NCBI RefSeq assembly: GCF_005870085.1
Contig: NZ_SZNM01000008.1
Location: forward strand, 62,001-126,000
Origin: Aquibacillus sediminis
GTDB lineage: Bacteria > Bacillota > Bacilli > Bacillales > Amphibacillaceae
DNA: 64,000 bases
Reading direction: 5' to 3'
The notes under the pieces are model-generated. The model did no database searches and had not been told where the DNA came from. It worked only from the letters and a program-made list of their open reading frames with translations. Made by a program: the position numbers and the translations under genes. Shown here piece by piece: positions 45,796-54,418 of the stretch. The stretch's first letter is position 1, and each line of letters starts with the position of its first letter.

Positions 45796-46884
45796 ATGAG
45801 ACTAGTAGCCACGAAATCTATCAAACCCGGAACTGAACTTGCAAAGACCATTTATAGTGATAATGGACAAGTTCTTATTCAACGGGATATCCAGCTCACA
45901 CAACGGATGTTAAACCGTTTAATGGAATTAGGCATTACATACCTTTATATAAAAGATGTTCATACAGAAGATGTGATGGTTGAACCCCCAATTTCTGATG
46001 AATTACGGATGGAAGCAGTTAAAACAGTGAAAAATTCTTTTACTGACATTCAAAATAATGACTATATGAAACGTTCATTCCTTGTTGAACAAGCTGGAGA
46101 AAAGATGGCAGATATGGTTAGTCATATTATGAGTGAAATGAAAGGTCGAAAAGAGGTAATCTCGATTCTGTCAGATGTGTTAATCAGTGATGATTATGTA
46201 TTTTCCCACTCTGTTAATGTCACGATTTATTCGTTAGCACTGGCCAATGAAATGGGAATGCCTTCTAAACGAATGGAAGAAATCGGTTTAGGTGCCATGC
46301 TCCATGATGTTGGAAAAATGTTTATACCTGATGAAGTGTTACAGAAGACAGGGAAACTAACGGATGAAGAATTTAAGATTATTCAGAAACATACGGATGA
46401 GGGATTTAATTATCTAAGGAAAGCGAATAATATTCCACTCTTGGCTGCTCATTGTGCTTATCAACATCATGAACGATTGAATGGTACAGGCTATCCGAGA
46501 GGGATCACAGAAAAAGATATGCATCCTTATGCTAAAATATTAGGTGTTGCCGATGTTTTTGATGCTGTCACAAGTGATCGTGTATATCGTGATGCCATGC
46601 TCCCACATGAAGGGTTAGAAATATTGTATGCAGGTGCTGGTGAACTTTTTGATAAGAATCTTGTTGAAGCATTTAAGAAAACAATAGCCATTTATCCACA
46701 AGGGTTAACACTACAACTTAGTGATGGTAGAAGTGGTGTGGTAATCAAGCAAAATCCGCACTTATATGAACGGCCAATCATTCGAATTTTAAAAGAAAAC
46801 AATCAACCGGTACGTGAACCTTATGAACTTGATTTATCAGAACAGTTTGATATTGTGATAACAAGCTGCAATACGGATCTTTAA
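45796..46884 (+). CDS. HD-GYP domain protein, putative c-di-GMP phosphodiesterase
   Basis: A 362-residue cytosolic protein. An N-terminal region of about 120 residues resembles the DUF3391-type domain, followed by an HD-GYP domain with His170-Asp171 in MLHDVGK and the signature HHERLNGTGYP (224-234). HD-GYP enzymes hydrolyse cyclic di-GMP; the key residues are intact. Target and stimulus are unknown. AGGAGAAAG precedes the ATG. It sits between yunC and yunB. Confidence 0.9.
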   Translation: MRLVATKSIKPGTELAKTIYSDNGQVLIQRDIQLTQRMLNRLMELGITYLYIKDVHTEDVMVEPPISDELRMEAVKTVKNSFTDIQNNDYMKRSFLVEQAGEKMADMVSHIMSEMKGRKEVISILSDVLISDDYVFSHSVNVTIYSLALANEMGMPSKRMEEIGLGAMLHDVGKMFIPDEVLQKTGKLTDEEFKIIQKHTDEGFNYLRKANNIPLLAAHCAYQHHERLNGTGYPRGITEKDMHPYAKILGVADVFDAVTSDRVYRDAMLPHEGLEILYAGAGELFDKNLVEAFKKTIAIYPQGLTLQLSDGRSGVVIKQNPHLYERPIIRILKENNQPVREPYELDLSEQFDIVITSCNTDL

Positions 46885-46920
46885 GATTTGCTTTAAGAAA
46901 ACTTAAAATTGAATGTCTAT

Positions 46921-46962
46921 CCCCCTCGCAATGCGCATAATGTTTGTTGAGGGGGTTTTTTT
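46921..46962 (+). terminator. Terminator whose 3' arm holds the yunB ribosome site
   Basis: Arms CCCCCTC (46921-46927) and GAGGGGG (46949-46955) followed by seven T, after which the yunB ATG begins at once. GAGGGGG is the only plausible Shine-Dalgarno sequence for yunB. Confidence 0.88.
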
Positions 46963-47745
46963 ATGCGAAAACGACGAACTTACAAACCAATTAGTCCACC
47001 TCCAGCAAAACAAGTTTTTCTCATTTCTTGTGTATTTTTCATTATTTTTTCAATTATTAGTATCTTAATTGTAAATGCAGGAATTAAGCCTGTCCTCTTA
47101 GAGGTTGCTACAGCTCGTAATGAGCAGTATGCCAACCAAGCGATTGGGATTGCGATTAACAAACGTCTAAATGAAGAATTACAGGTGGAGGACCTCATTA
47201 TATTTGAGTATAACGATAATGGTGAGGTTGAAAGTTTCAAGATAAATGGAACAGTAGAAAATCGTGTTCAGCACAATATTCACAACCGGGTAGAAAATTA
47301 CTTGAAACAATTAGAAAAAGGTGTTGTGCCAGATTCTACAACGCCTTTAGATGTAGAGATTGATGAACAAGAACAAGATAGAGGGATTGACGAGGTAAGG
47401 GAAAAGGAAAATTTAGTCGAAGTACCTTTGGGACAAATTTTTGATATACCGTTACTCGCTAATTTAGGTCCAAAAATTCCTGTTAATTTAGAAGTTGTTG
47501 GGATTGTAAGTACCGAAATTGAAACGGAAGTTATTGAACGATCTATTAATAATATTTATATTCGACCATTAGTGCATATTGAAGTTGAAATCCAAACAAT
47601 TATTCCGTTTGCCTCTGAACCAGCAGAAATAAAGCAGACGATTCCATTAGGTGGTGCTGGTTATCAAGGGGATGTGCCAATGTATTATAATAATGGTAAT
47701 AGTGATGAAATGCCAGATTTCTCCATACCAATAGAAGAGCCATAA
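46963..47745 (+). CDS. yunB: Sporulation protein YunB
   Basis: A 260-residue protein with one N-terminal membrane segment (about residues 17-38) and a long exported domain. It matches the YunB family of mother-cell sporulation proteins (VATARNEQYANQAIGIAIN, LANLGPKIPVNLEVVGIVSTE). In Bacillus yunB is SigE-dependent and affects spore formation. A CATAATGT motif at 46936-46943 could be a SigE -10 box, which would start transcription inside the terminator hairpin; that is inference. Confidence 0.92.
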   Translation: MRKRRTYKPISPPPAKQVFLISCVFFIIFSIISILIVNAGIKPVLLEVATARNEQYANQAIGIAINKRLNEELQVEDLIIFEYNDNGEVESFKINGTVENRVQHNIHNRVENYLKQLEKGVVPDSTTPLDVEIDEQEQDRGIDEVREKENLVEVPLGQIFDIPLLANLGPKIPVNLEVVGIVSTEIETEVIERSINNIYIRPLVHIEVEIQTIIPFASEPAEIKQTIPLGGAGYQGDVPMYYNNGNSDEMPDFSIPIEEP

Positions 47746-47750
47746 AACTA

Positions 47751-47779
47751 TTGCATTCTCTTCTTTCTATTGGTATACT
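47751..47779 (+). promoter_or_regulatory. SigA promoter of the lysine riboswitch transcript
   Basis: TTGCAT (47751-47756), 17-base spacer, TATACT (47774-47779). Confidence 0.8.
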
Positions 47780-47802
47780 GTCATAGGAATTGAATAGATC
47801 GA

Positions 47803-48005
47803 CCTTATCTGATCGGTGAGGTAGAGGCGCGAATAATAAGAGTAGCAAATGGAAGGATGACAACATAGCCATTTGTGAAAGGATTATTTGCCGAAGTGTA
47901 ACGAGACTGTCAAGCTCCTTGCGCTGGTATATTTCTGAATAAGGAATGTACTGTCATATATAGATTTATATGATGAACTACTGATCGCATTGGAGGATAA
48001 CGTAA
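47803..48005 (+). ncRNA. Lysine riboswitch (L-box)
   Basis: Typical L-box blocks in order: GGTGAGGTAGAGGCGCGA, AAGAGTA, the GGATTATTTGCCGAAG region, a long variable stem (GTACTGTCATATA) and the closing CTACTGATCGCATTGG. A terminator follows. Lysine binding should promote termination and repress a lysine transport or synthesis gene. The next gene is the NhaC-superfamily transporter at 48663. Confidence 0.95.
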
Positions 48006-48017
48006 TTTGCTTAATTT

Positions 48018-48057
48018 AAGCAGTGATAGTTATTTTCTATCACTGCTTTTTATTTTG
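48018..48057 (+). terminator. L-box-controlled terminator
   Basis: Perfect 12-bp arms (48018-48029 and 48037-48048) and a T-rich tail. Confidence 0.93.
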
Positions 48058-48089
48058 CCTAAAAACAGTTTTCTCAAAGATTGTTGTTT

Positions 48090-48480
48090 CGTCACAATAA
48101 ACATGTAGCTCCCGCCATCCTTTAAAAAGAGTGCTAAATAATCGCTGCGGAAATACACTACGCTTTCCATGGGGGGGCTGGTGAGCCTCCTCGCTGTGGG
48201 GTCTCACCGATGGTTCTTAAGGATTACAGGCTAAAACCGTCCTTGTCGGACAACGCCTGCATAACCCTTGCCGGGCCTCGGGAGTCTCCGTGTATTTCCT
48301 CCGCTGATATTTTGCATATGATTTTTGGGAGAGTAGTGAATGTGAATTTTACATCTAGTTTACAACTATCTTCAATTAGGACACAACAAACAGCGTAGTA
48401 TTCAATCGGAGCGATCGGATAGCACTCTCTTTCAAAAGGAAATGGAAGAAGTCAATTTCATTTAAAAGTTACGTCCGTGT
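48090..48480. repeat. Modular intergenic element, copy E4 (inverted, recombined)
   Basis: Unit B is present in reverse orientation (about 48131-48306, arms GGAAATACAC and GTGTATTTCC). Its middle is interrupted by a cassette that in reverse complement resembles the unit A cassette (ATGCAGGCGTTG, TTTTAGCCT). The right part (48386-48412) is a remnant of unit A arm. AGTTACGTCCG at the right end matches the end of copy E5. Terminal hairpins are eroded. It separates the lysine riboswitch terminator from the transporter gene. Confidence 0.7.
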
Positions 48481-48662
48481 TTTGATAAACTATGACATTT
48501 GAGAAAGCAACAGCAGTTACCAAAAGAGTCTTACCTTGAATTATAGAGTTAGTTTGATTTTAGTGACCATTTTCCATCATATGTAAATCATTGAATGAAA
48601 AATTCTCACTTATAGATAAGCTTGACTGTTTCATTTCCAAATATTATTCGGAGGTAATACTA

Positions 48663-50210
48663 ATGGAAGGAACAATTTATTCACTGATTCCTGCTTTAAT
48701 CATGCTTGTGCTAGTACTTGTTACTAGAAAAGTGTTGCCATCTTTAGGAGCAGGGGTAATTATTGGTGCATTATTACTGCATGATTTTAATATTGTTGGA
48801 TCATTGCAAGAAATATGGGTTGTATTTCGTGATGTGTTTATTACAGAAGATGGAGTAAGTATTGGCAACTTGTACTTATTTGGATTTTTAATTTTATTAG
48901 GAATTACAACTGCATTTATGGCTGCTTCAGGTGGTAGTAAAGCATTTGGGGATTGGGCCATTCATAAAATTAAAACTAGAAAAGGTGCCTTATTATTACC
49001 AGCAATCTCAGGTCTTATTATTTTTATTGATGATTATTTCAATAGTTTAGCAGTGGGACAAGTTTCTCGTCCTGTTACAGACCGTTTTAAAGTTTCTAGA
49101 ACGAAGCTTGCTTATTTTATTGACTCTACCTCAGCACCTATTACCGTTATTTCACCCATTTCAAGTTGGGGAGCATTTATCATTGGTACATTAGGGGTTA
49201 TTTTAGCTGATGAAGGCATGAGCCAGTATCAACCGTTAGAAGCCTTTGTCAAAATGATTCCATTTAACATGTATGCATTTGCTGCAATCTTTTTAGTGTT
49301 TGTCATAGCATTTACAAACATTAATCTTGGAGCAATGAAGCGACATGAACAAAGGGCTCTTGAAACAGGGGAATTATATGATCGCAATAAAGGGGAAATC
49401 CCTGGTGATTTAAAGGATTCGTTTGCATCACATCAAAATGGCAAAATTTACCATTTGGTTGCACCACTAGCAACTCTAATTGTGGCAACTATTGGTGCGA
49501 TGATCGTAACTGGAGCACAAAATACGGAAGGACAAGTTGGTATTCTTCCAATTTTTGAAAATACGGATGTTAATTTATCATTATTTACTGGTAGTTTGAT
49601 TGCAGTAATTGTTGCATTTGTTCTTTATTTGGCACAGGCACAACCTAAGGCCAATTCTCTGAAAGTGTTTTGGGAAGGTACAAGAGCAATGCTTCCGGCA
49701 ATTTATATTCTAATCCTAGCCTGGATGATCGGGGCTGTAATCGAAAACTTGGAAACTGGCGAATATTTGGCTATGCAAGTAGCGAATGCATCGATTAATC
49801 CAGCATTCTTACCAGTTCTATTGTTTATTGTTGCAAGTTTTATGGCGTTAGCAACAGGTACGTCATGGGGAACCTTTGGTATCATGCTACCAATAGCAGG
49901 TGAAATTGCTGCGGTTACGGATGTTAGTTTAATCCTACCAGCACTATCAGCAGTATTAGCTGGTTCTGTATTTGGTGATCATTGCTCACCAATATCAGAT
50001 ACATCGATTCTATCATCAACTGGTGCTGGTTCTAATCACATCGACCATGTCATAACACAATTACCATATGCAATGATTGCAGCTATTGCTTCAATCATAG
50101 GGTATTTAATTGTCGGTTTTACTGGACAAGCACTGTTAGCATTAATTGTAACATTAGGAATTGTTGTAATTATAGTATTTGCATTACGTAAAATTAATCC
50201 AACAAATTAA
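48663..50210 (+). CDS. lysW: NhaC-superfamily transporter, likely lysine uptake (LysW type)
   Basis: A 515-residue polytopic protein of the NhaC superfamily, with the FGDHCSPISDTSILSSTGAG block typical of this branch. NhaC-type genes under L-box control were predicted by comparative genomics to be lysine transporters and named lysW; the upstream L-box supports that here. The ATG at 48663 is seven bases after GGAGG; the 24 residues in front of it are not conserved-looking. Copy E4 lies between the riboswitch and this gene. A weak alternative promoter (TTGATT-17-TCATAT near 48553) may exist downstream of the element. Confidence 0.82.
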   Translation: MEGTIYSLIPALIMLVLVLVTRKVLPSLGAGVIIGALLLHDFNIVGSLQEIWVVFRDVFITEDGVSIGNLYLFGFLILLGITTAFMAASGGSKAFGDWAIHKIKTRKGALLLPAISGLIIFIDDYFNSLAVGQVSRPVTDRFKVSRTKLAYFIDSTSAPITVISPISSWGAFIIGTLGVILADEGMSQYQPLEAFVKMIPFNMYAFAAIFLVFVIAFTNINLGAMKRHEQRALETGELYDRNKGEIPGDLKDSFASHQNGKIYHLVAPLATLIVATIGAMIVTGAQNTEGQVGILPIFENTDVNLSLFTGSLIAVIVAFVLYLAQAQPKANSLKVFWEGTRAMLPAIYILILAWMIGAVIENLETGEYLAMQVANASINPAFLPVLLFIVASFMALATGTSWGTFGIMLPIAGEIAAVTDVSLILPALSAVLAGSVFGDHCSPISDTSILSSTGAGSNHIDHVITQLPYAMIAAIASIIGYLIVGFTGQALLALIVTLGIVVIIVFALRKINPTN

Positions 50211-50213
50211 AGG

Positions 50214-50243
50214 AAAAACCTCCCGTTTCTGGGAGGTTTTTTT
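50214..50243 (+). terminator. Terminator of lysW
   Basis: Arms AAACCTCCC/GGGAGGTTT with a seven-T run. Confidence 0.93.
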
Positions 50244-50253
50244 ATGCAATCAT

Positions 50254-50358
50254 AAGTAAGACTCCAGCTTCAATGCATGAAATAAAAAGTACTGGATAAT
50301 GCGTGAAAAGGCGTAAATACGCAGGATTTAGAAAAAAAGCGAAGGATAATGAAAGAAG
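50254..50358 (+). repeat. Fragment of family C joined to a degenerate copy of the 51-bp unit
   Basis: 50254-50283 matches the AGTAAGACTCC...CTTCAA...CATGAAAT part of family C. 50284-50358 matches the reverse complement of about 1.5 units of the array at 17996, including TAAATACGCAGGAT. One base is lost relative to the array, which breaks any reading frame. Confidence 0.65.
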
Positions 50359-50469
50359 AAACGATAAAGTACACGTTACCATGACAAAACAACAATTAAA
50401 GGAAAACTGATCTAAAAATTCTCCGATTCGTCAAATTTCAACAATTTATATAAAAATTAAACTTTTTTC

Positions 50470-50498
50470 TTTACATAATGAAAAGGACTAGTTATAAT
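50470..50498 (+). promoter_or_regulatory. SigA promoter of the NSS transporter, with Fur-like site
   Basis: TTTACA (50470-50475), 17-base spacer, TATAAT (50493-50498). ATAATCATTATT at the predicted start resembles one half of a Fur box, about 14 of 19 positions in all; in this AT-rich context that is weak. Confidence 0.7.
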
Positions 50499-50536
50499 AA
50501 TCATTATTAATTATCTGAAAAAAGTAAAAATTTAAA

Positions 50537-50579
50537 ACATTCTAGTTAAAGGACGTGCATACGTCTAACCTAAGAATGT
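50537..50579 (+). other. Leader stem-loop upstream of the NSS transporter
   Basis: Nested arms ACATTC/GAATGT, GTTA/TAAC and GACGT/ACGTC with loop GCAT, ending 12 bases before the ribosome site. It could stabilise the mRNA or control initiation. Confidence 0.5.
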
Positions 50580-50604
50580 AATTAAATTGAAAGGGGAGGA
50601 CAAC

Positions 50605-52134
50605 ATGGAAACACGTTCACAATGGGGAACACGTCTTGGGTTTCTACTTGCAGCAATGGGTTCTGCAATTGGTCTAGGAAATATTTGGCGATTCCCGGCA
50701 ACAGCATATGAAAATGGTGGGGGCGCATTCTTCTTACCATATTTATTCGCGCTTCTAACAGCAGGTATTCCATTATTAATTATGGAATATACAATTGGAC
50801 ATAAATATCGAAGCTCTTCACCAAGAGCCTTTAGTAAAATGAGTAAAGGAATGGAATGGATGGGCTGGTGGCAAGTCCTTATTTCCTTCGTTATTTCCAC
50901 TTATTATCCGATTATTATTGCTTGGGCAATCATGTATGCTTATTTTTCACTCGGACAAAGCTGGGAAGGATCAGAAAATGCCACAGCATTTTTCACTGGA
51001 GATTTCTTAAATTTAGCCGATGCAGGGACATTTGGTTCAATGGTACCAAATGTATTAATTCCGCTTATAGCCGTTTGGGCAATTGCATTATTTTTCTTAG
51101 GTCGTGGAGTTAAAAAAGGGATTGAGGTTGCTAACAAAATCTTTATTCCAACATTAGCCGTTGTATTTTTAATTATCGTCATTCGTGCTGTTACATTAGA
51201 TGGTGCGCTTGAGGGGTTAAATGCTTTCTTTGAACCAAATTGGGAAACGATTATGAATGGTGATGTATGGGTTGCTGCCTATGGGCAAATTTTCTTTAGT
51301 TTATCAATCGCTTTTGCAATTATGATTACTTATTCTTCTTATTTACCGAAAAAATCTGATATTACGAATAACGCCTTTATTACTGGTTTTGCCAATTCTT
51401 CTTTCGAATTGTTGGCAGGTATTGGAGTCTTCGCAACGATTGGTTTCATGGCGTCTCAAACTGGTCAAGTAGTAAGCGAAGTTTATTCAGGCGGTGGTGT
51501 CGGGTTAGCCTTCATGGTATTTCCTGAAATCATCAGTCAAATGCCAATGGCGGGATTATTTGGTTTCTTATTCTTTGCATCTCTTGTGCTTGCGGGATTG
51601 TCATCCTTAATATCAATCTCGGAAACGTATATTGCAGCTGTCCAAGAGAAGTTTAGTATTTCTCGTGGAAAAGCAGTGACATTAGGTGGAGGACTTGCTG
51701 CACTTGTATCTTTAGCTTATGCAAATCAAGGTGGTTTAAACCTATTAGATACGGTTGACTACTTTATTAACCAATATGGTGTTGCATTAGCTGGTTTATT
51801 TGAAGTTGTTGCAATTGCATGGTTTGCGAAGTCATTAAAAGATCTACAGAACCATGCTAATAGTGTCTCAGATATTAAACTTGGTGCATGGTGGAGAGTA
51901 TGTATCGGTCTGATTACACCAATTGTACTTGGTTATATGATGCTTCAAAATCTTAGAACAGAAGTATCGAGGAACTATGAGGGTTATCCAACAGACTTCT
52001 TATTTAATTATGGTTGGCTTGTTGCAATTGGAGCCATGTTTATTGGTGCACTCATAACCATTAAAAAATGGCCTAAGAAAGAAGTACAATCAGATGTGGA
52101 TGATGATGAGGCAGATAAGGAGGTGGCTCAATAA
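50605..52134 (+). CDS. NSS-family Na+-dependent amino acid transporter, large subunit
   Basis: A 509-residue neurotransmitter:sodium symporter homologue with about eleven to twelve membrane segments and the family signature GSAIGLGNIWRFP in helix 1. Together with the small protein encoded next it matches the two-component methionine/alanine importer type (MetP/MetS of Corynebacterium). Sodium coupling suits a saline habitat. The exact amino acid is not deducible. The ATG at 50605 follows GGGGAGG. Confidence 0.88.
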   Translation: METRSQWGTRLGFLLAAMGSAIGLGNIWRFPATAYENGGGAFFLPYLFALLTAGIPLLIMEYTIGHKYRSSSPRAFSKMSKGMEWMGWWQVLISFVISTYYPIIIAWAIMYAYFSLGQSWEGSENATAFFTGDFLNLADAGTFGSMVPNVLIPLIAVWAIALFFLGRGVKKGIEVANKIFIPTLAVVFLIIVIRAVTLDGALEGLNAFFEPNWETIMNGDVWVAAYGQIFFSLSIAFAIMITYSSYLPKKSDITNNAFITGFANSSFELLAGIGVFATIGFMASQTGQVVSEVYSGGGVGLAFMVFPEIISQMPMAGLFGFLFFASLVLAGLSSLISISETYIAAVQEKFSISRGKAVTLGGGLAALVSLAYANQGGLNLLDTVDYFINQYGVALAGLFEVVAIAWFAKSLKDLQNHANSVSDIKLGAWWRVCIGLITPIVLGYMMLQNLRTEVSRNYEGYPTDFLFNYGWLVAIGAMFIGALITIKKWPKKEVQSDVDDDEADKEVAQ

Positions 52135-52238
52135 TGACTGCAGGTGCTATGACAATGGCGATTTTGGGAGCCGTCATAATATGGGGAGGACTTGCTGCTA
52201 GTATTACGTACGCAGTCAAGGTATCAAAATCTAAATAA
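52134..52238 (+). CDS. NSS transporter small subunit (MetS family)
   Basis: A 34-residue single-span membrane peptide (MTAGAMTMAILGAVIIWGGL then AASITYAVKVSKSK) starting at the last base of the transporter stop codon (TAATG). This is the recognised small-subunit family of methionine/alanine-type NSS importers. It is needed for activity in the Corynebacterium case. AAGGAGG lies 13 bases upstream. Confidence 0.9.
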   Translation: MTAGAMTMAILGAVIIWGGLAASITYAVKVSKSK

Positions 52239-52240
52239 TG

Positions 52241-52274
52241 TAAAGGATCAGGCTATAGCCTGATCCTTTTTTAA
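52241..52274. terminator. Bidirectional terminator
   Basis: Arms AAAGGATCAGGCT/AGCCTGATCCTTT with A/T tails between convergent genes. Confidence 0.93.
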
Positions 52275-53236
52275 TTACTACGTGCTTTTTTCTCCCATTT
52301 TCTAAGATGTGGATAAGGGTCAAATGACCACTCGGTAGAACCATTATCTTGATAAATTCCATAATGCAAGTGTGGTGGGAATTTACCAGAAGTACCTGGT
52401 GGTCCATAACCTGTGGCGCCGACAGAGCCAATGACGTCACCTGGTTCTACAATATCACCAATTTCCAGTCCGTCTTGATAACCATTTAAGTGTGCAAAAT
52501 AATGGTAGCGGCTATAAATGTCACGTATACCAATACGCCAGCCACCGTAACGGTTCCATCCTTTCAATTCAACTACACCATACGTAGTTGCTTTGACCGG
52601 AACCCCGTAATTTGCAAAAATATCTGTCCCTTCATGGATCCGGCGACCACCAAATCCTCTTGCATCTCCCCATGTATTTTTGTAACTGTAGTTATATCCT
52701 TTAGGTATTGGAAAGTCCGTTTCGTTAAGTGTAATCGTTCCATATTCTTTAAAGATTTTAGCAATATTCATGATGGTTTGTACGGTTAATTCTCGTTGGT
52801 AGTAGCTCCATAGTGCTATCTTAATATCTTGCTTTGTTTTTCCATGCTTTTCAATATAATGGGCAAAACTGTGAAGGATGTCTTCATCATTCGTACGTTC
52901 TGCTAAACCATCCCCATTCCCATCTTGACCAAAACCGTCAAACATTGCAATCCAGAACGGCTTATTTTGTTTGCTTGGATTCGCTAATCCATACCATTTA
53001 TTTTCTGGAATGGTAATGGAAATTACCCCATCTGATGCCGTTTCTTCTTGGGTATTACTTTCATATTGGTCAATTGCTGCAAAATAATACCAAGGAATTT
53101 GTGTGATGGCTTCTGTCTTTTTGTATAAATCTAATCGTTTTTCGTCAGCGTTTTCTTCTTCATTAGCAAGAATTGGTGAACTAAAAAGTAAACACGACAA
53201 AAAACAAATCATTAGGATGCGTATGAGTTGGAGCAA
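52271..53236 (-). CDS. lytH: Sporulation-specific L-Ala-D-Glu endopeptidase LytH (M23)
   Basis: A 322-residue protein with an N-terminal signal or anchor (residues 4-25) and a C-terminal M23 metallopeptidase domain with zinc and catalytic residues in RRIHEGTDIFANYG, YHYFAHLNG and HLHYGIY. The central region DGFGQDGNGDGLAERTNDED resembles LytH (YunA). In B. subtilis LytH trims cortex peptides to single L-Ala residues. The TTG start at 53236 is eight bases after AGGAGGTGA. Synteny with yunB and yutC supports the call. Confidence 0.92.
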   Translation of the reverse strand: MLQLIRILMICFLSCLLFSSPILANEEENADEKRLDLYKKTEAITQIPWYYFAAIDQYESNTQEETASDGVISITIPENKWYGLANPSKQNKPFWIAMFDGFGQDGNGDGLAERTNDEDILHSFAHYIEKHGKTKQDIKIALWSYYQRELTVQTIMNIAKIFKEYGTITLNETDFPIPKGYNYSYKNTWGDARGFGGRRIHEGTDIFANYGVPVKATTYGVVELKGWNRYGGWRIGIRDIYSRYHYFAHLNGYQDGLEIGDIVEPGDVIGSVGATGYGPPGTSGKFPPHLHYGIYQDNGSTEWSFDPYPHLRKWEKKARSN

Positions 53237-53354
53237 TCGTTAGCTCACCTCCTATAAATGCTATTAGTCAGTAGTGTGCACGAATTTCCTGTATTAATAA
53301 TTGGAAAAAGCACCCTATCCACGAACATATGGAAGGGCGCGTTGATATATTTAA

Positions 53355-53942
53355 CTAATCATAACGTTCTGTCTCTTCGTATACGTTTTCTCCTTGGGGC
53401 GACTCTTTCATATCATCAATGATATTCTCTAATGCATTTTCATAATCATCATTCATTGTGTTTGAATTTTGTAAACTTTGTATATCTCTAAAAGTAACAG
53501 GTTTATCTGAAACGTACACGTGGTAAAAACGAGGCACAACTGACATAGCAGTTTTTCTTACCATCGTCGCTGCTTTTTCACGATCTAGATCGTCGGGCTT
53601 GTTATAAGCAACTAATACTTCGTCATCTGTAACAAGTGTTGCGACATTATCAAAATCATCATATTGTAAAACCATTTTTGAGATGGCGTCTGCTAATTGA
53701 TCACGATCGATTGATAAAACATTTCTGTTTTGCTCTGCATCCATGTCCACCTCGTCTTTACTATAGCGGACATAACCTAATTTCGAACTTATTTCTTCAT
53801 CAACATGTTGATTTGAACGATGAGGTTGATCAAATTCGTTACCACCAAATTCTTCATTCTGCGCTTGGTTATTTGTACCACAGCCTGCCACTAATAAACT
53901 TGATGATAACAAAGCAGGGATTAGCAATTTATTTGTATTCAT
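53355..53942 (-). CDS. yutC: YhcN/YlaJ-family sporulation lipoprotein (YutC)
   Basis: A 195-residue lipoprotein with lipobox LLVAGC (Cys21) and a YhcN/YlaJ domain (DRDQLADAISKMVLQYDDFDNVATLVTDDEVLVAYN). Family members sit at the inner spore membrane and influence germination or outgrowth. The ATG at 53942 follows GGAGGAGGGAG; the longer frame from 53975 lacks a site. Position near lytH matches yutC. Confidence 0.88.
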   Translation of the reverse strand: MNTNKLLIPALLSSSLLVAGCGTNNQAQNEEFGGNEFDQPHRSNQHVDEEISSKLGYVRYSKDEVDMDAEQNRNVLSIDRDQLADAISKMVLQYDDFDNVATLVTDDEVLVAYNKPDDLDREKAATMVRKTAMSVVPRFYHVYVSDKPVTFRDIQSLQNSNTMNDDYENALENIIDDMKESPQGENVYEETERYD

Positions 53943-54101
53943 TTTCTCCCTCCTCCAAACTAAAACTTTCCCCATTTTTAGTTTGGTTTAGTTTGTGATA
54001 ACCATGCAAGAAGATATTTCCGTTAGAGGAGAATCAATGATTAACTGTGGAAATGTTCTGTAAATGTGATAAAATAAGGACAGTCTAAGGAGTGAGCATA
54101 G

Positions 54102-54377
54102 ATGATTGAAGTGCAAGGGAATCATTATCAAGTGATTGAAGAAGAAAAAAGTGGCTTTCATGTTGATGTTTTTAAAGAGAGGTATAGCGAGATATTACAT
54201 AAATATGATTTTATTGTTGGGGACTGGGGATATGAACAATTGCGTCTAAAAGGATTTTACGATGATCAAAATCCGAAAGCTTCTTTTGATACAAAAATTA
54301 GTACCCTTGATGACTACTTGTATGAATATTGTAATTTTGGTTGTGCTTATTTTGTATTGAAGCGAATTGATAAATAA
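54102..54377 (+). CDS. yutD: YutD-family protein (DUF1027)
   Basis: A 91-residue acidic cytosolic protein with FIVGDWGYEQLRLKGFY and the C-terminal YLYEYCNFGCAYFVLKRI block typical of YutD. Function unknown. AAGGAGTGAG lies upstream. Monocistronic with a strong terminator. Confidence 0.92.
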   Translation: MIEVQGNHYQVIEEEKSGFHVDVFKERYSEILHKYDFIVGDWGYEQLRLKGFYDDQNPKASFDTKISTLDDYLYEYCNFGCAYFVLKRIDK

Positions 54378-54385
54378 TTAATTGT

Positions 54386-54418
54386 AGAAAAACTACCCAG
54401 AAACAGGGTAGTTTTTTC
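54386..54418. terminator. Bidirectional terminator
   Basis: Arms AAAAACTACCC/GGGTAGTTTTT. Confidence 0.92.
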
